From Aspidapion aeneum (taxonomy: Eukaryota > Arthropoda > Insecta > Coleoptera > Brentidae), in NCBI GenBank assembly GCA_963576565.1, contig OY755047.1:3490431-3554430 (forward strand): DNA of 64,000 bases, read 5' to 3'. This document shows, one piece after another, positions 1 through 11,879 of the stretch. A model generated the notes under the pieces. It made no database searches. It saw only the letters and a program-made list of their open reading frames with translations, and was not told the DNA's origin. A program made the translations under genes and the position numbers. Each line of letters starts with the position of its first letter. The first letter of the stretch is position 1.

Positions 1-838
1 TGTATTTGACTGTGTCATCTGTGTTTGTCACATTCGCGTCTGCTTTAAATTTAATTTTAGTGTAAGTTAATCAAGCGGCTCTGAAAAAATCAGGATTACT
101 ATACATTCAAAAAAAATTGTTCTGCAAGAATATAGTAAAAACAATATCAAAACCGGCTTTATTAACAAAAAAAAATCACATAAGCATGAACCGTCATTCA
201 ACTTCAATATTTTAAAGACAATCAGCTGTGTCGTGACGTGACCATCAAAAAAGAAACAGCCCCCGATGTGACGTCTCCAAAGTTGAGGATCGTGGCCCGT
301 TCGTTTTGAAAAAAGTTAAAATGGCAGATCTAAACCGTCCTGTTCCTGCCCAAATTGTGGGAACCACAGTACACGGACCGCAAAGCGGTAGTATAGACAC
401 TCGGACTTTCCCGCCAAAAACTATTGAAAAATGGGCCAGCTATTAGAGGGCGTGCAAAATTACAGATTTCTGTACTTTGACATTTTTGACAGGGTGTCAG
501 CCGCCTAGCGACCTATCGCTATTTTCATTTTTCGTACTCTTTGTTCTTGTGTGGAAGTTCTCTTCGAAGCTTTTTTTTGTTTATTTGTGTTTTTTCAGTG
601 ATTTTATAGACTTTTTTTGGACTTTCTTAGTTTTATAAGACTCTTTTGTTTAAGTATAACTGTTTATTCAAGCAGAAGGTATGATGTAATGTCAACAATT
701 TCTTTGTTACTTACAAAAGAAGTGTGATTTAAATCCCTTAACAAATTTTATATTTTTTTTGCATTGGGATCAAATGAGCACTACTTTTGCCATGCCTAGC
801 TAGAAACTGGCAATGGGGGGTTTTGCCATGCCACCTCA
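1..838. other. Unassigned sequence upstream of the first visible exon
   Basis: No gene, RNA or complete mobile element is recognised. It is AT-rich with one more balanced patch around 230-500. An 18-nt motif at 435-452 (GCCAGCTATTAGAGGGCG) recurs with one mismatch at 2054-2071, so the two may be pieces of one dispersed repeat. An upstream exon of the KChIP gene could lie here, but I see no convincing splice-flanked coding segment. Confidence 0.5.
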
Positions 839-1140
839 ACCATTTTCCGAGTTTTTTCAAAAATTTAACTAGGTTTCCCAACCATCCCCGAGTTTTCCTA
901 AATTTTTTAAAAATTTTCCTAAACACTTTTTCCTAGTTTTCCCGATTATTTCCCGAGTTTTTTCTGAATATTTCCAGAGTTTTCCGAAAATTTTCCAAGT
1001 TTTCCGAAAATTTTCAGAGTTTTTCCGAATATTTTCAGAGTTTTTCCGAACATTTTCCGAGTTTTCCGAAAATTTTCCGAGTTTTTCAGAACATTTTGTT
1101 ATTTTTCGAATTTTTCGAAAATTTCCCGAGTTTTCCATAA
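839..1140. repeat. Degenerate short-period repeat tract
   Basis: About 300 bp built from an imperfect unit of about 20 bases that mixes GAGTTTT, CCGAAAAT and TTTCC. It creates a spurious lysine/asparagine-rich reading frame on the minus strand. The copies differ too much for a precise period. It looks like a decayed minisatellite. Confidence 0.7.
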
Positions 1141-2326
1141 CTTTTCATGAAAGCAAAAAGACAGATTTTATGTATTATTAAACTAATATTTTGGTAAAAA
1201 ATTAAAAATAGTTAAATTGGCCTCTCTGTGAAAAGCTTTCCTTATAACTTTCTTGCGCCTTCACCAATAGGTACAATAGGGTAAAACTTGGTAATTCAAA
1301 TTGTCTTCAACCCAAGTTTTTTTTCATAAATTGTATTGTATTGTATCTATATCTATAAGTACTTATATTATTTTCTACAATTGAAAAGTTATATTTTTCT
1401 ATTGCTATTAGTACTCTCATTGGCCAACGGGGGGAGTTTTGACCCCCAAATCCCCCCCCTGGCTACGCCACGGCTTTCTAGGTTATTTTAAATATCAAGA
1501 TTATATTAATGTTTTAATATTATTTAATGACTCTTTTAAGTTAGTAAGTTTAATCACAGAATAACTAGGCTTGCACCCTTTATATTTTTGTTAGTAATCA
1601 TTAATGTGTTTCATATATATCTTTTTATAATATACTTACTATGCTAAGATAAAATACTTTTTATTCAATCCTATTTTTAATGACAATCAGCTTACTGGTG
1701 GAAAAATTTCGGAACTGAAACCGGTTTTTTCAACTACGCATGTGCTACTCTCTTTTTTACTTTATTCTCTTTATTGTTCCTCTAAGCTCAAGCAGTTGAT
1801 CGGTTTGAGTTCGTCCGCATTAGCTTACGCATAAATGCTGGTTGTCCATAGAGCGTATAAGCGGCGCGGATTTATCCTTTCCCAGGCTCTGGTTGGTTGA
1901 TTTAAAAATTTCAACCAATCAAAGCCCGACAAAAAAAATCCGCGCGGATAATATGCTCCGGTTTAAAAGACTCATAGAAATAACGCTCATCCCCTGCACT
2001 AAAAGTGCTTCGAAAAATTACGCTCAACTCCCGCACTAAGTGTAGTTCGACCGGCCAGCTCTTAGAGGGCGCTGACCAAAACTAAAAACAGTTATAAAAA
2101 ATTTACAAGGCAGTTTCCGTAGTACCGACCTGCCGTCTGTTTACTGTGGTTGGAACGCTCTCTTGCATCCCCACGCCGATAATTATCTCTCTAAAGTCAC
2201 TAAATATACATTTTGACCATAACTTAAAAAAACAGTTGTCTAATTTTATCTTCGAGAAATCGTTTAAAATATCAACATTTTATATGTTATTAGTAATTTA
2301 TTGTGATTCTCTCTTTTATTCTCCAG
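1141..2326. other. Unassigned sequence up to the exon A splice acceptor
   Basis: Mostly featureless AT-rich DNA. Around 1430-1474 a G-run, a C-run and GGCTACGCCACGG resemble the right end of the hAT-type MITEs seen elsewhere in the window, but no left end or target duplication is visible. The last bases before 2327 form a pyrimidine tract ending in CAG, the acceptor of the first visible exon. Confidence 0.5.
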
Positions 2327-2518
2327 ATTCCGAACTAGAAGATCTTGAAACCCCGCCCAGATATCGACCGGATAGCTTAGAATCCCTTTGCAGGGCCACC
2401 AGATTCTCACCGGCGGAGATCAAAAAAATCTACAGGGGCTTCAAGGCGGAGTGTCCGACGGGGGTCGTGAAAGAGGAGACATTTAAGATGATTTATGCGC
2501 GGTTTTTTCCACAAGGAG
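2327..2518 (+). CDS. KCNIP: KChIP-like calcium sensor, exon A (N-terminal lobe, degenerate EF1)
   Basis: Kv-channel-interacting proteins are cytosolic EF-hand subunits that bind the N-terminus of Kv4 (Shal) potassium channels and set surface expression and inactivation. This exon starts after a pyrimidine-rich tract and AG at 2325-2326 and ends at a GTAAGT donor (2519). It opens with the last two bases of a split codon and ends with the first base of the next. The 64-residue segment has an acidic ELEDLETPP stretch, then RYRPDSLESL and YRGFKAECPTGVV. This is the neuronal-calcium-sensor first EF-hand, whose loop has Cys-Pro and cannot bind calcium. It ends in IYARFFPQG, a family hallmark. An in-frame ATG upstream at 2146 lies in intron-like sequence and is not used. 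Any N-terminal exon, variable in this family, is not identified. The KChIP assignment comes from family knowledge; another neuronal calcium sensor is less likely. Confidence 0.9.
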
Positions 2519-3385
2519 GTAAGTCATTTAAACATTAATACCAGCATTTACTAAGACCTTAAAACTTAGCATTTTAGAGCAGGTTTAAGTATCAAGTCTA
2601 TAGACTTGATACCGACCGGTTTAAGCGTGTTTTTTTAATACTCACTGGTGAAATAGCTGCAAAGATTTGGTTCACCCTAATATGCAATATGATAGTAAGC
2701 ATTTCTCAGTGAGTTTCATCTCATATAAATTTAAATTAACTTTAGAAATAAAGAAAAACCACATAAAAATGTTGTAACGAAATGTCATTTTTTGGAAATT
2801 TAGTCGGTGCAGTCGTAGGATTCCCGTTAAAAATACTCTCAAATTGTAGTACCACCCCTGAGGAGTGGTTTAAAGTTCGAAAAACAGTAGAAATAATCCA
2901 TGATTGATAAAAAATCTTATATACAAAATTTTTTAAAGCTAAATAATACTTAAATAGTAACTTAAAACTATATATGTAAATGCATTACCGTATTAAATAC
3001 GTATCAATATTTAAATACTGTAAAAAGCACAAAATATATTAGAATTCGTTTTCAATTACACATCTACCAAAACAATCGAACATCGGTTTAATCATCGCTA
3101 ACTTGTCTAAAAAGTTAACATGTAAAATATAGCGGACAGCTGACACTGACCGTTTTTATTCGACATTTCCTAGTGACGTTCGGAGGTTTAAATATGGCTA
3201 CCATTTTTAAACCAAAATATTACATTATTTTTATTTATTTCTAACCATTGTGAGGAAATAATGTTTTTGTTACAACAAAAAAAGATGACCCATATCTCAA
3301 GGTATTTATGAACAATTTATATAAATATTAAAAACTATTGCATTCGGGGCAAAAATAAGTTAAACCTTCAACCAAAATCTAGGAT
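2519..3385. other. Start of intron A, nothing recognised
   Basis: AT-rich intronic DNA between the exon A donor and the first clear MITE. I find no coding, RNA or repeat boundary that can be supported. Confidence 0.5.
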
Positions 3386-3393
3386 TGTAGCAC

Positions 3394-3731
3394 CAGCGGC
3401 GTAGCGTGCCCGAAAGGGTGGGGGGGGGGGCGACAGCTAAAAAGGGCGCCTCTGAAAACTGATGAAAAATCTTGCGACCAAAAAAAAAACAAAAAAAGGT
3501 CATCATGTGTGAGGGGCGGCCGATAGGTCACACGGGCGCCTCTCACAACTCTTGCGACCAAAAAAAAAAGAAAGTCTTCATGTCGTTAGTTTCCTTTGGC
3601 GCCCACTCAATTGGCCGTTGCCGGCCCAACTTTATAAAGCTGAGGGCGCTTCGGCCACCAATAGGGCGCCACTACCCTCGGGGCGGGGGGCGACGAACCC
3701 CCCGCGCCCTCTCCCCCACGCTACGCCGCTG
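3394..3731. mobile_element. hAT-type MITE, family A copy 1
   Basis: A non-autonomous DNA transposon. The ends CAGCGGCGTAGCGTG and CACGCTACGCCGCTG are inverted repeats, and the element is flanked by an exact 8-bp duplication TGTAGCAC (3386-3393 and 3732-3739). An 8-bp duplication with CAG...CTG ends is the hAT signature. The interior has G-runs and A-runs and no transposase. A second copy lies at 32781-33109. Confidence 0.92.
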
Positions 3732-3879
3732 TGTAGCACTTAGCACTGTAGACCCTCTAGTAAATACTGGTGTAAACATTGTGTGTGGGGGAGATCCGGG
3801 CTGATTATCTTACGGGTTGGTTTTTACACAATTTTCTAAATAAAAATGTTATATATCTAAATAATTTTTTGTCTTAAAC

Positions 3880-5250
3880 AAGTAATTGAGAAAAGGAGCG
3901 TCAGTAATATAGAGACTCGTGTTAAGTTTGCGGACCTACAAAAAGCATATGATACCGTTCCAGTAGAAAAATTTAGGACAGTGTTAGAACAAACTAATAT
4001 CAATCATACATACATAAAAGTGATAAAGGAACTAAACAAAGGGTCAAAATCTAAAATTATAAATGGAAATCGACTTTCAAAAGAATTCCTGGTAACGAAA
4101 GGCTTAAGACAGGGATGTTGTATCTCTCCAACTCTTTTTAAAATATATATTGCAGTAGCTCTAAAACACTGGAAAGGTAAAGTGCACGGCATGGGAATAC
4201 AACTTAAAGACCACTTTACAATATACACACTACAGTTTGCTGACGACCAAGTAATTGTAGCTAATGATAAAGAAGACATGGAGTATATGATGAGAAAGTT
4301 AACAGAAGAATACCAAAAGTGGGGACTAACAGTAAACGTGGACGAGACACAGTACTTATGTATTGGAAACGAAACCAGTGGGTTAGAACTAGACGGAGAT
4401 GGACAAACAATATCTCCATGCAATGAGTATGTATAGTTGGGTGTAACATTTGATAAGACAGGAACAGACTGTAAAGAACTGGAAAAAAGAATAGTAAAAG
4501 TAAAGAAGGTTATTGGATGTCTTAACAGTTTTTTATGGAGCAGAGGGATAAAACAGAATATAAAATTTAACATATATGAAACAATAACGAAAAGCACGGT
4601 GTTGTACGGAATAGAGACTTGTCGCGTAACAGTAAAATACAAAACAAAAACGGATAGTGTCGAAATGGATGCAATACGAACATCAATGAGAATAACTAGA
4701 ACAGATCACATAAGAAATGAGATCATAAAAGAAAGATTGGGAATCGAGGGACTCATAACGGATGACATCCAAGGGCAGATCCAGAGGTGCTTCTCGGGGG
4801 GAGGGGGGCACTTTAGGTAAAATTCTCTGTAAGTAAAAAACGGTATATATTTTTTTTAGCAGCATTTTATTAAATTAGTCAGAACTAAAAAGTACAATAT
4901 TTATTTTGAATTTTTATTAGCACAAACCTTACTTTTTACTCTTTTTTTGTATATTCAAAAAATTCTCGGGTGGGGGGGGGGGCAAGTGCCCCTAGTGCCC
5001 CCCCCTGGATGCGCCACTGATGACATCACTAAAAGACAACTGATATGGTACGGCCATGTACAATAGATAAACGACGAAAGATTACTAAAGCAGGTCCTAG
5101 AATGGCGTCCTAAACTAGAATGGCAACAGTCAATCCAACGATCAATGAGTCAAAAAAACCTGACAGAAGATGATTGTCAGGATCGAAGGAGGTGGAGAAT
5201 AGGGGTCGGACAACAAAGAAAAACGTTCTAAACCGACATAGTATAGTAGT
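3880..5250 (+). pseudogene. RTE/BovB-like non-LTR retrotransposon, 5'-truncated, RT to 3' end
   Basis: Reverse-transcriptase fragment of a non-LTR retrotransposon. The reading frame is open from about 3890 to the nested insertion at 4770 except for one UAG (4434-4436), where the other copies have a tyrosine codon in the YLGV motif. Visible RT motifs are FADLQKAYDTVP, GLRQGCCISPTLF and the catalytic LQFADDQ. They are followed by YLCIGNE, GVTFDKTG and a C-terminal tail with IKFNIYETITKSTVLYGIE. The tail after the insertion (5028-5240) keeps LIWYGHVQ and RRRWRIGVGQ. The copy ends in a short TAG-rich tail near 5245. Endonuclease and 5' parts are missing, as is usual for 5'-truncated insertions. 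Related copies lie at 18277, 36055 (reverse) and 37697. The clade is inferred from motif style. Confidence 0.88.
4770..5019. mobile_element. hAT-type MITE nested in the RTE copy
   Basis: The element starts CAAGGGCAGATCCAGAGG, ends GGATGCGCCACTG, and has G/C-runs just inside both ends. It is flanked by an exact 8-bp duplication ATGACATC (4762-4769 and 5020-5027). That octamer occurs once at the same place in the uninterrupted RTE copy near 18985, so the insertion is proven by an empty site. Confidence 0.9.
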
Positions 5251-5560
5251 ATATGTCTAAACCCCCTCTCAAAACGCAAAACTTTCGAAAGTCTCTCTTG
5301 CTGTAGGTATAGAGTAAACTTTATCATACTGTCTTCGTATAAACAATGCTTAAGAATCTGACACCTTCATTCTATAGTGGTGTGAAGCGGCTTATTTAGG
5401 AAGCTTCATTTTACCCTGTAACTACATAAATAGCTTCAGCGACACAGTATAGCTACGAAAACACGTATTTAAAGAAATCAAATATACCAATACGCTTTAA
5501 ACGATGCGGTATTTAAATTCTATATGGTAGGGGCATTGCTACAGTGCCTTATGATGCAAG
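5251..5560. other. Unassigned intronic sequence
   Basis: Low-GC sequence between the RTE tail and a dispersed repeat. Nothing recognised. Confidence 0.45.
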
Positions 5561-5564
5561 TGAA

Positions 5565-5935
5565 AAGCTGCTTTACCCCTTTTTTTTCAGACGAAATATA
5601 ATTAAAATCGAATGAGCCCAAACCTTATTACCAATTAACCGATCAAAAACCATGAGTACTGTCGGATTCTATAGCGAATTGTTGCCCTCTCTTTCTATAT
5701 TTTGCAATTAGCAGGCAACAAAACATATCGCTATGGAATTCTACAGTGCAGAGAATGCGGGGCCAGGATACAAACAAGCATTATTGAAGAAATTTTTGTT
5801 GTTCGTTCGCCTGTGTCTACTCGATATGCTGTTAGTTGTCATGACAATGTCGCATGCTTCCGCAGGGAAAAGAATCAGGCGTTGAACTTGCGTACATTAT
5901 TGAAATAGTGTCTGGTTATCGGCGTACTGAAAACT
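5565..5935 (-). repeat. Dispersed repeat R, copy 1 (reverse orientation)
   Basis: This segment is related, in inverse orientation, to 10840-11310 and 41930-42365. Shared blocks include the GCATGCGACGTTG region, TGTTGCCTGC, the ATTGCAAAATAT block and the TTATCGGTTAA block. The three copies are clearly homologous but diverged. No coding frame is shared, so it is probably a non-autonomous element. Its ends are not defined. Confidence 0.7.
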
Positions 5936-6384
5936 CCGTTTTCAAGGTGGAACGACGATAACAAAAAACACTCTTTGGACTTTTTTGTGTATAAATAAAT
6001 GGGGGGAGGAAAATCCTGCGTCACCTATTGCGAAAGTCACGAGCCGCGAGGGAGTTTTCGTACAGTTGCCAGACTGTGGAAGTGTCTCTCTCTTTCTAAT
6101 TAAAAAGCTAGATTGGGGTTCTCTCAATAGCCCAAGCGCGAATCTAGGGGAGAGGAAAAAAAGGGAAATTTCCCTCCCTCTAAATCTGTAACTTTACTTA
6201 GTTTTGACACGCAGAATCCACCACTATCCCCACCTAAATAGCACACAGTCCAATTGAAAAAGAAAAACAAGATAAAGACAAACAATAGAAAGAGAGGTTT
6301 ACTTCCAAGCAGTGGATTCAGAACTACCAAATTTTCCCCAGGTCCATACCGTATAGATGGGATACACACAAGGAAGGAAAGGCA
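5936..6384. other. Unassigned sequence with a degenerate MITE piece
   Basis: From about 6134 to 6240 the sequence CAAGCGCGAATCTAGG and the following GGGAAATTTCCCTCC block resemble the MITEs at 26945 and 35279. The rest is not recognised. Confidence 0.4.
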
Positions 6385-6612
6385 GAGGAGATGTGGCAAA
6401 ATTAAAATGGAACTTTGCCGGTCATAATATCAGACAAATAGACAAGAAGTTGGAAAAATAAAAAAAGTACCCCAAATGAGATGCGCGGACGATTTGAAGA
6501 AACATGCGAGAACAAGATGGATAAACACGGCGAGAGACAGAGAAGAGTGGAAGATATTGTGGGTGGCCTATCGAAGAAGGCTAAATAAATCGATAGATAG
6601 AGATATACTGGG
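6385..6612 (+). pseudogene. 3' end of an RTE/BovB-like retrotransposon
   Basis: Conceptual translation, with frame breaks, gives KWNFAGHNIRQIDKK, then RCADDLKKHARTRW and DREEWKILWVAY. This is the characteristic C-terminal tail (W.GH ... RW.DD ... W....DR..W..L.EAY) of RTE/BovB-type ORF2 proteins. The copy ends in a short GATA-type tail near 6600. Only the last ~75 codons remain. It is a different lineage from the copy at 3880. Confidence 0.72.
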
Positions 6613-6839
6613 AAACCGTGTACATTTATTATTATAGAAACACGTGATCCTAGCTAAGTTTCTTTTTAATTAACTAAGTACAAGGACACTAGTTAAACTT
6701 TGCTGCTTTAGTCACTTTAGACTACAATGTTCTGTTCTTTGTCCTTTTTGTTGAAAACTATAATAATACCGTACAAAATAGCGAAGCTGTTATATAATTA
6801 TAGTATGTTAATGAAGAGAGAGAATTTTCAACAAATTAC

Positions 6840-7435
6840 ACAACCCCACAATAAAAATAAATGCTCTGTGATGTCTGTCTGTGTGTATATGGGTGTGTAT
6901 GTCTCTCCTTAACACGATAGCTACTAAACTGCTGAACCGATTTTAATAAAATTTTCAGGGAAAATAGTGCTCGACACTGCAACGAGCTGATTTTGGTCAA
7001 AATTCATTAATGCTAATGACAGTTTTTTGACAATTAAAATTGTTTGCGAAGGAGACACTTTTTGGTTCTTCTTGAAATTTTTGTAGCACGAACCCCCTTC
7101 GAGGAGTATACTTTACCTCTATATTTTGAATAGGGAAAGTAGGTCTATATGTCATCTTGGTATAAAATTAAAGGTTAAACTGTCATTGTCTCTGGATAAA
7201 AAGATGCTGACTGTAGGTGACACAAAAAACGCACAGATAAAAACAAATTAAAGACATGCCATTTGTCAGATTTTTTTTTGTTGCTGTCAGTATAATGTAA
7301 TATGATAAATAAAGAGATAGTAAATGTCACAAATGTGTAACTGTGTATGGAAAGGACTATATCATGGCTTCACTTGAAGTGTGCTAATAGGCTAGCTAGG
7401 AAGGTATCAGATCCGTCACGGATCCATTTTTTTTA
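6840..7435 (+). mobile_element. Possible Helentron-like (DINE-1/HINE-type) element remnant
   Basis: It begins with a TGTCTGTCTG/GTGT microsatellite, followed by CTGAACCGATTTTAATAAAA, the same module as at 11930. It ends with a block (7390-7435) containing GGCTAGCTAGGAAGG and GATCCATTTTTTT. The first and last blocks recur in reverse order and orientation at 16140-16410, so they define one family. A piece related to the TA-flanked element at 27616 sits at about 7045-7170. The class is inferred from microsatellite plus conserved block architecture. Confidence 0.5.
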
Positions 7436-8039
7436 TTAATCTCGTTAAAAAAAACTAAACAAAAATTAATTCCACACAAGAATTAATAGCCCTTTCCGTC
7501 CAAAACTCTAATTACGCCTCTGTTCATAAGTACCTATATATTACATATGGTGTTAGTTACCCTTGAAAATCCTACCCCATTTACCCCTGTTAATTACCTA
7601 ATAGATATCCTTCAGATAGCAGCCCTCTCTCTATATATGACTCTTAATTGATGCAGGAATTTCCCTGGGGAATTTCGAGAATGAGGCCCTCTGCTCATTC
7701 CTCTCATTGATTTAAGTTCTTTGCTATTATTACTGTGTTAGCATTTTAAACTCGCAGATACCCATTAATTTTCAAGAGAATTTTATTCCTCTGTCAAAAT
7801 GAAGATTTAAACAGTAAAATGGCTAGTTTTAATTGTTGATTTTGACCAACCAGAGCAAAATTTGGCGATAATTTAGCACTGGTGCAAATTATTTTAATTT
7901 AGCCTCTATGGGATTTTTAATGATCCAACTAACACTGCTTGACCTTTTAACAGACCCAAAATTATCTCAATTGTCAAAAAGTAAGTTTAGAGTGTCAAAA
8001 TATTTTTTCAATTCTGAATGGTTTAAGCTACAGTAATGA
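7436..8039. other. Unassigned intronic sequence
   Basis: No repeat boundary or coding signal that I can support. Confidence 0.45.
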
Positions 8040-8850
8040 AACTCGTCGAAAATCCGAAAACCGGATAAAACTGAACTCCGGTAATCTGCTATATCATAAA
8101 GGTAACAAAGATAACATTAACTTTGGAGTAGGATTCATAATAAATAAAGCCATCAGTAAATACGTCCAAACTATCAAAGGAATATCAGATCGCGTTGCCT
8201 ATCTTACGTTAAAAATGAAAAGAACATCACTTAAAGTTATCCAAGTATACGCCCCCACTTCTACCTACGATGACAAGCACATCGAAGCATTCTATGAGGA
8301 CATCTCCAAAGCTATGGGAGCACAAAACCCATCTTACGTTAGTGGTGGGGGATTTCAATGCCAAATTGGGTAAGAGAATGAACATGGAGGAAACTAAAAT
8401 GGGGGATTTTGGATACGGCGAAAGGAATGACAGAGACACAACCTTAATGAACTATCTAGAGGAAAAACAACTTTATGCAATGAATTAGTTCTATAAAAAG
8501 AAACCGCAACAAAAGTGGACATATTGTTTGTGAAGAAATGGGCATCAAAATAAACGGACAATACTTGAACTACCTAAGATATGCTGATGATATCACCTTA
8601 ATAACAGATAAGAAAGATGAACTGATAAAAATGCTGTAAGCACTGGACACAGCAGCTAAAAATATAGGAGCGAGTGAGTATGAACTACACTAAAATTAAA
8701 ATCATAACAAACACAGATGAAGATATCACGACCAGAATAAACCAAGAGAAAATAGAAGGAATAGAGGAATATATTATACCTGGGACAAATTATTAAACTA
8801 AAAAAAGAAAACCAAACAGCTGAAATTAAGAGACGAATTATATGGCCTGC
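8040..8850 (+). pseudogene. Internally deleted RTE-like retrotransposon (endonuclease + RT end)
   Basis: The first half (8070-8510) reads as an apurinic-type endonuclease domain with GVGFIINK, IQVYAPTS and, after a frameshift near 8330, VVGDFNAKLGK. Near 8530 it jumps directly to the RT catalytic region MGIKINGQYLNYLRYADD, so the intervening fingers and palm are deleted. Downstream codons give MNYTKIKIIT and LGQIIK with stops. It is dead. The EN part resembles the craniofacial development protein 2-like endonucleases annotated in insects. Confidence 0.85.
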
Positions 8851-9990
8851 CCAAGTAACATTTCTTGATTTATAGCAGAAGCTAAAAGGTTGCCAGCGCC
8901 TTTCCTTAAAACCATTAGTTTCAATGTTTGGTCGCTAACACGTTCACATTACGCTTATATACCCCTTAGACCTCCTAAATGGGACTTCCCAATTGGTGGT
9001 GGCAACCTATGTATTAAACTCACTATAAAACCATAAGAAGTAAACGCTAGCTTCGCCCTCTAGCGGTTCCACCAGTATAGAACCTTTTAGAGCCTAAAGC
9101 TATTATGCCAGGTTCTAAAAGCAACTCAGAAACGTCCTCTATCCTGTTATAAAACTAGATTTGGTAATTTGGTATCCTGGCAATTCTGTTGAATACCATA
9201 ATACCTTTAGAGTAAAGAATTTTTCCTATAAAAGATTTAGCGATATATTAGATTCCCAATGGCTATATAAAATAATTTAGGTCATAAAATTTCCAAAAAT
9301 GTCAGAGTCCCAAAATTATTGTATCACAGAAAAATATACCTATATATGACGAGTTTGTCGTTTTGTGGATCATCAAATTGCCTGCCAGACTTATTTTTCT
9401 GATAAAATCGTATCTGAAAAGCTCTCAAAACAAGCGCGCCAACTCACAAATGCTTTTTAATACTTTTTTGATAACTAAATAACAAATATTTAAAATAAAA
9501 AAAAATAATTTACACTATTCACCATTAAAAAAGTCTATTTGGTTTACATAAATCAAAATTAAAGTAAAATTATTGTTAAAAAACACTGCTAAAACGACTG
9601 ATAAATATTTTCTGTTTACAATATTTTTAAAATAATTCTATATACGCCATTATCGTTTTATAGTGGTCACTTGGTTTTATTTGTTACTCTATCGCAACAA
9701 GGATTTTGGAAACCAATAAAAAAGAGAAGGTAAACATAGTCAACATAACCTCACTTAAATTTTTTGTATTTGTTTTTAAAGTGTGTTAAATTTAAATGTT
9801 TTTTATCGTGCAATTTGCTCACAATCAGGAGGGCCAGTACAATGATATCCGTTGTGCCTGCAGGTTGGAGGGAAACCTCTTTTATTGGCCGTTTAAACAG
9901 GCCTTATCTAGGCTTGGGTGCCCTACCCAGCAGGATAATAAATAATCAATCTTGCAATAGGTAGGTACCAATCTGTACTAGTACTAGTAA
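8851..9990. other. Unassigned AT-rich sequence
   Basis: Long AT-rich stretch with scattered phrases such as CCTTTTAGAGCCT and GGTTCTAAAAGC that echo the diverged repeat starting near 9995. No gene found. Confidence 0.45.
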
Positions 9991-9994
9991 AAAC

Positions 9995-10445
9995 TAAAAT
10001 ACGAAAGTATGTATTTACTTCTCTTAGAACCCTTAAGGAAACAAAGTTTTATATGACCGCCTATTTAAATAATATTTAATATGCAGCTATGGGTAACCAT
10101 AAATACAAAAGAATTAAGTTTACCTTTAAGCCTTCCAAAAAAAAACCTGTTTAAAATGCCTAAAAGTAATGGCAAATGCCAAAAGTCTAAAGTTTATATT
10201 TACCACTCTTAGAAACCTTAAGGAAACTAGGTTCTATATGGCCGCCTATATAATCATATTTACTATTAAACTACTTGTAACTACAAAAACAAAAGGATAT
10301 AAGTTAACCTTTTAGCTCTATTATAAAACACTTTTGTTATGACCTAAAGTAATGAAAAAAAGTAAAAGACCAAAGTTTATATTTATTTCTTTTTTAAAAC
10401 TTTAGGTGAAAGGGTTTTATAAGACCATCTTTATAAATCAGAAAT
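9995..10445. repeat. Diverged tandem repeat, period about 183 bp
   Basis: Three successive units begin near 10008, 10193 and 10375. Each carries a TATTTAC..CTCTTAGAA-like start, then CCTTAAGGAAAC (the third much altered) and TATATGGCCGCCTAT. Units differ by many substitutions and small indels, so this is an old array. Confidence 0.6.
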
Positions 10446-10834
10446 CAATAAAACCAAAAGTATCTAAAAGGAACAGAAGAACACTTTTTGGTTGTATAAC
10501 ACCTCTTTAGGTAATTGGCAATATAAATTACCATTTTGTAGCCAAATTGATTCTAAAAGCCATAACAGCACCCTCTAAATAACCTTGGAACCAAATTAAT
10601 AAAACCTTGAGTGGTAATAATGTTAATTGGGTGGGCAGCATTCAATAAATTAAGCTACATATAAAAAAAAATATATCCTTAGTACGTCAAAACGAAAGTG
10701 TATAACCAATGTATCCTTCCTGTACTTAAATAAAGTAAAATAAACAAGAGAAAGAAAGATAATTGATGCACTTAGTTCGAAAATATCTGCCGAAAAAGCC
10801 CGGGCAAAAAGTTGTGTCATTAATAATCAAAAAC
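10446..10834. other. Unassigned sequence
   Basis: AT-rich, nothing recognised. Confidence 0.45.
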
Positions 10835-10839
10835 TTTCA

Positions 10840-11310
10840 ACTTTAAATTGGATTTTTCTTGGGACTATGAGCGAGGTAGCGAGGAGGCAACAGCGCGGCT
10901 TTACCAACACAGGAACGTAGATAAGGGGGGGGGGACTGAGGGACAGTTGCCCTGCGAAAGCATGCGACGTTGACAACCAACAGACGCCTTCACCCCGTGG
11001 CATCTCAAGTAGACAAATCGCTTCAACATTCTTGTCTGTACGCTGAGCCCGCATTCTCTCGATATGTTCTGTTGCCTGCTTATTGCAAAATATCCAGAGA
11101 GAGAATCCGCAGCGGGGAACGTTCACGATTGTTTATCGGTTAACTGGTAATAAGGTGACCAACAGCTCGTTCGGTTTTGCATTTTTTGTTCTGTCTTAGA
11201 GTGTTAGATTCTTAGATTAATTTATTTAGTCATCGAAGTAATAACATATTTATTTCTTTGATGATTAAGTCTAGAAAAAGAGGTGAAGCAGCGCTTCCCT
11301 CCCAGAAAGA
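10840..11310 (+). repeat. Dispersed repeat R, copy 2
   Basis: Homologous to 41930-42365 in the same orientation: GCATGCGACGTTG, ACGCCTTCACCCCG, TTGTTGCCTGCT-type and AGAGGTGAAGCAGCGCTTC blocks in the same order. It is more GC-rich than its surroundings. No common open frame; identity unknown. Confidence 0.7.
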
Positions 11311-11678
11311 AAAGCTATCTACGTGCCTGTAGCAACACCTCTCGTTTAAAACAAAGTCCATTATTTTGAGGCGCAATAGAAGAGGCAGTATTTTCAAAAC
11401 GGTTTCTTTAAATAAGGTCACTATCAGTGCTGGCTTGTCACTTGAAATAGCTGAACAAGTTTTTAAAAAATTGATGGAAATTTTTTTTAAATAACAATAT
11501 CCTAATATCCCAATAGTAAATGGACCATATGGGAAAAAGGGAAAATTCTTAATGGGAGTAATTGGCCAACTGGCCAAAAAAAATGCATTAACTAGAAATC
11601 AAATAGCAAACAACGACAAATGTTACGTATGAGTATAAGTGACTGCATTACTAACTAAGTCTGGAATAGCACCATTTT
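11311..11678. other. Unassigned sequence
   Basis: No supported feature. Confidence 0.45.
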
Positions 11679-11848
11679 TAGCTCACACATATACTATACT
11701 ATAGTAGTGTGAGCTATGGTGATCCTAATTTTTTCGAGAAAAAAAAAGTTGCTCCGATTTCAAAAATTTTTATATATCTTTGCGTTTCAGATGATTTTGA
11801 AACTTTTTTGTTGCGCCGTCTGTCTGTCTGTCTGTCTGTCTGTCTGTA

Positions 11849-11879
<31 letters not shown>

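Noticed and set aside
869..1138. Lys/Asn-rich 89-codon minus-strand frame
   Set aside because: It lies wholly in a short-period repeat and has repeated KNSEN-type segments without a domain.
2146..2326. ATG at 2146 as the start of the KChIP protein
   Set aside because: The upstream residues have no KChIP character, and a good pyrimidine tract plus CAG splits the frame exactly where homology begins.
4004..4642. 212-codon minus-strand frame (and similar ones at 18255 and 36644)
   Set aside because: They are antisense shadows of the RTE reverse-transcriptase reading frame.
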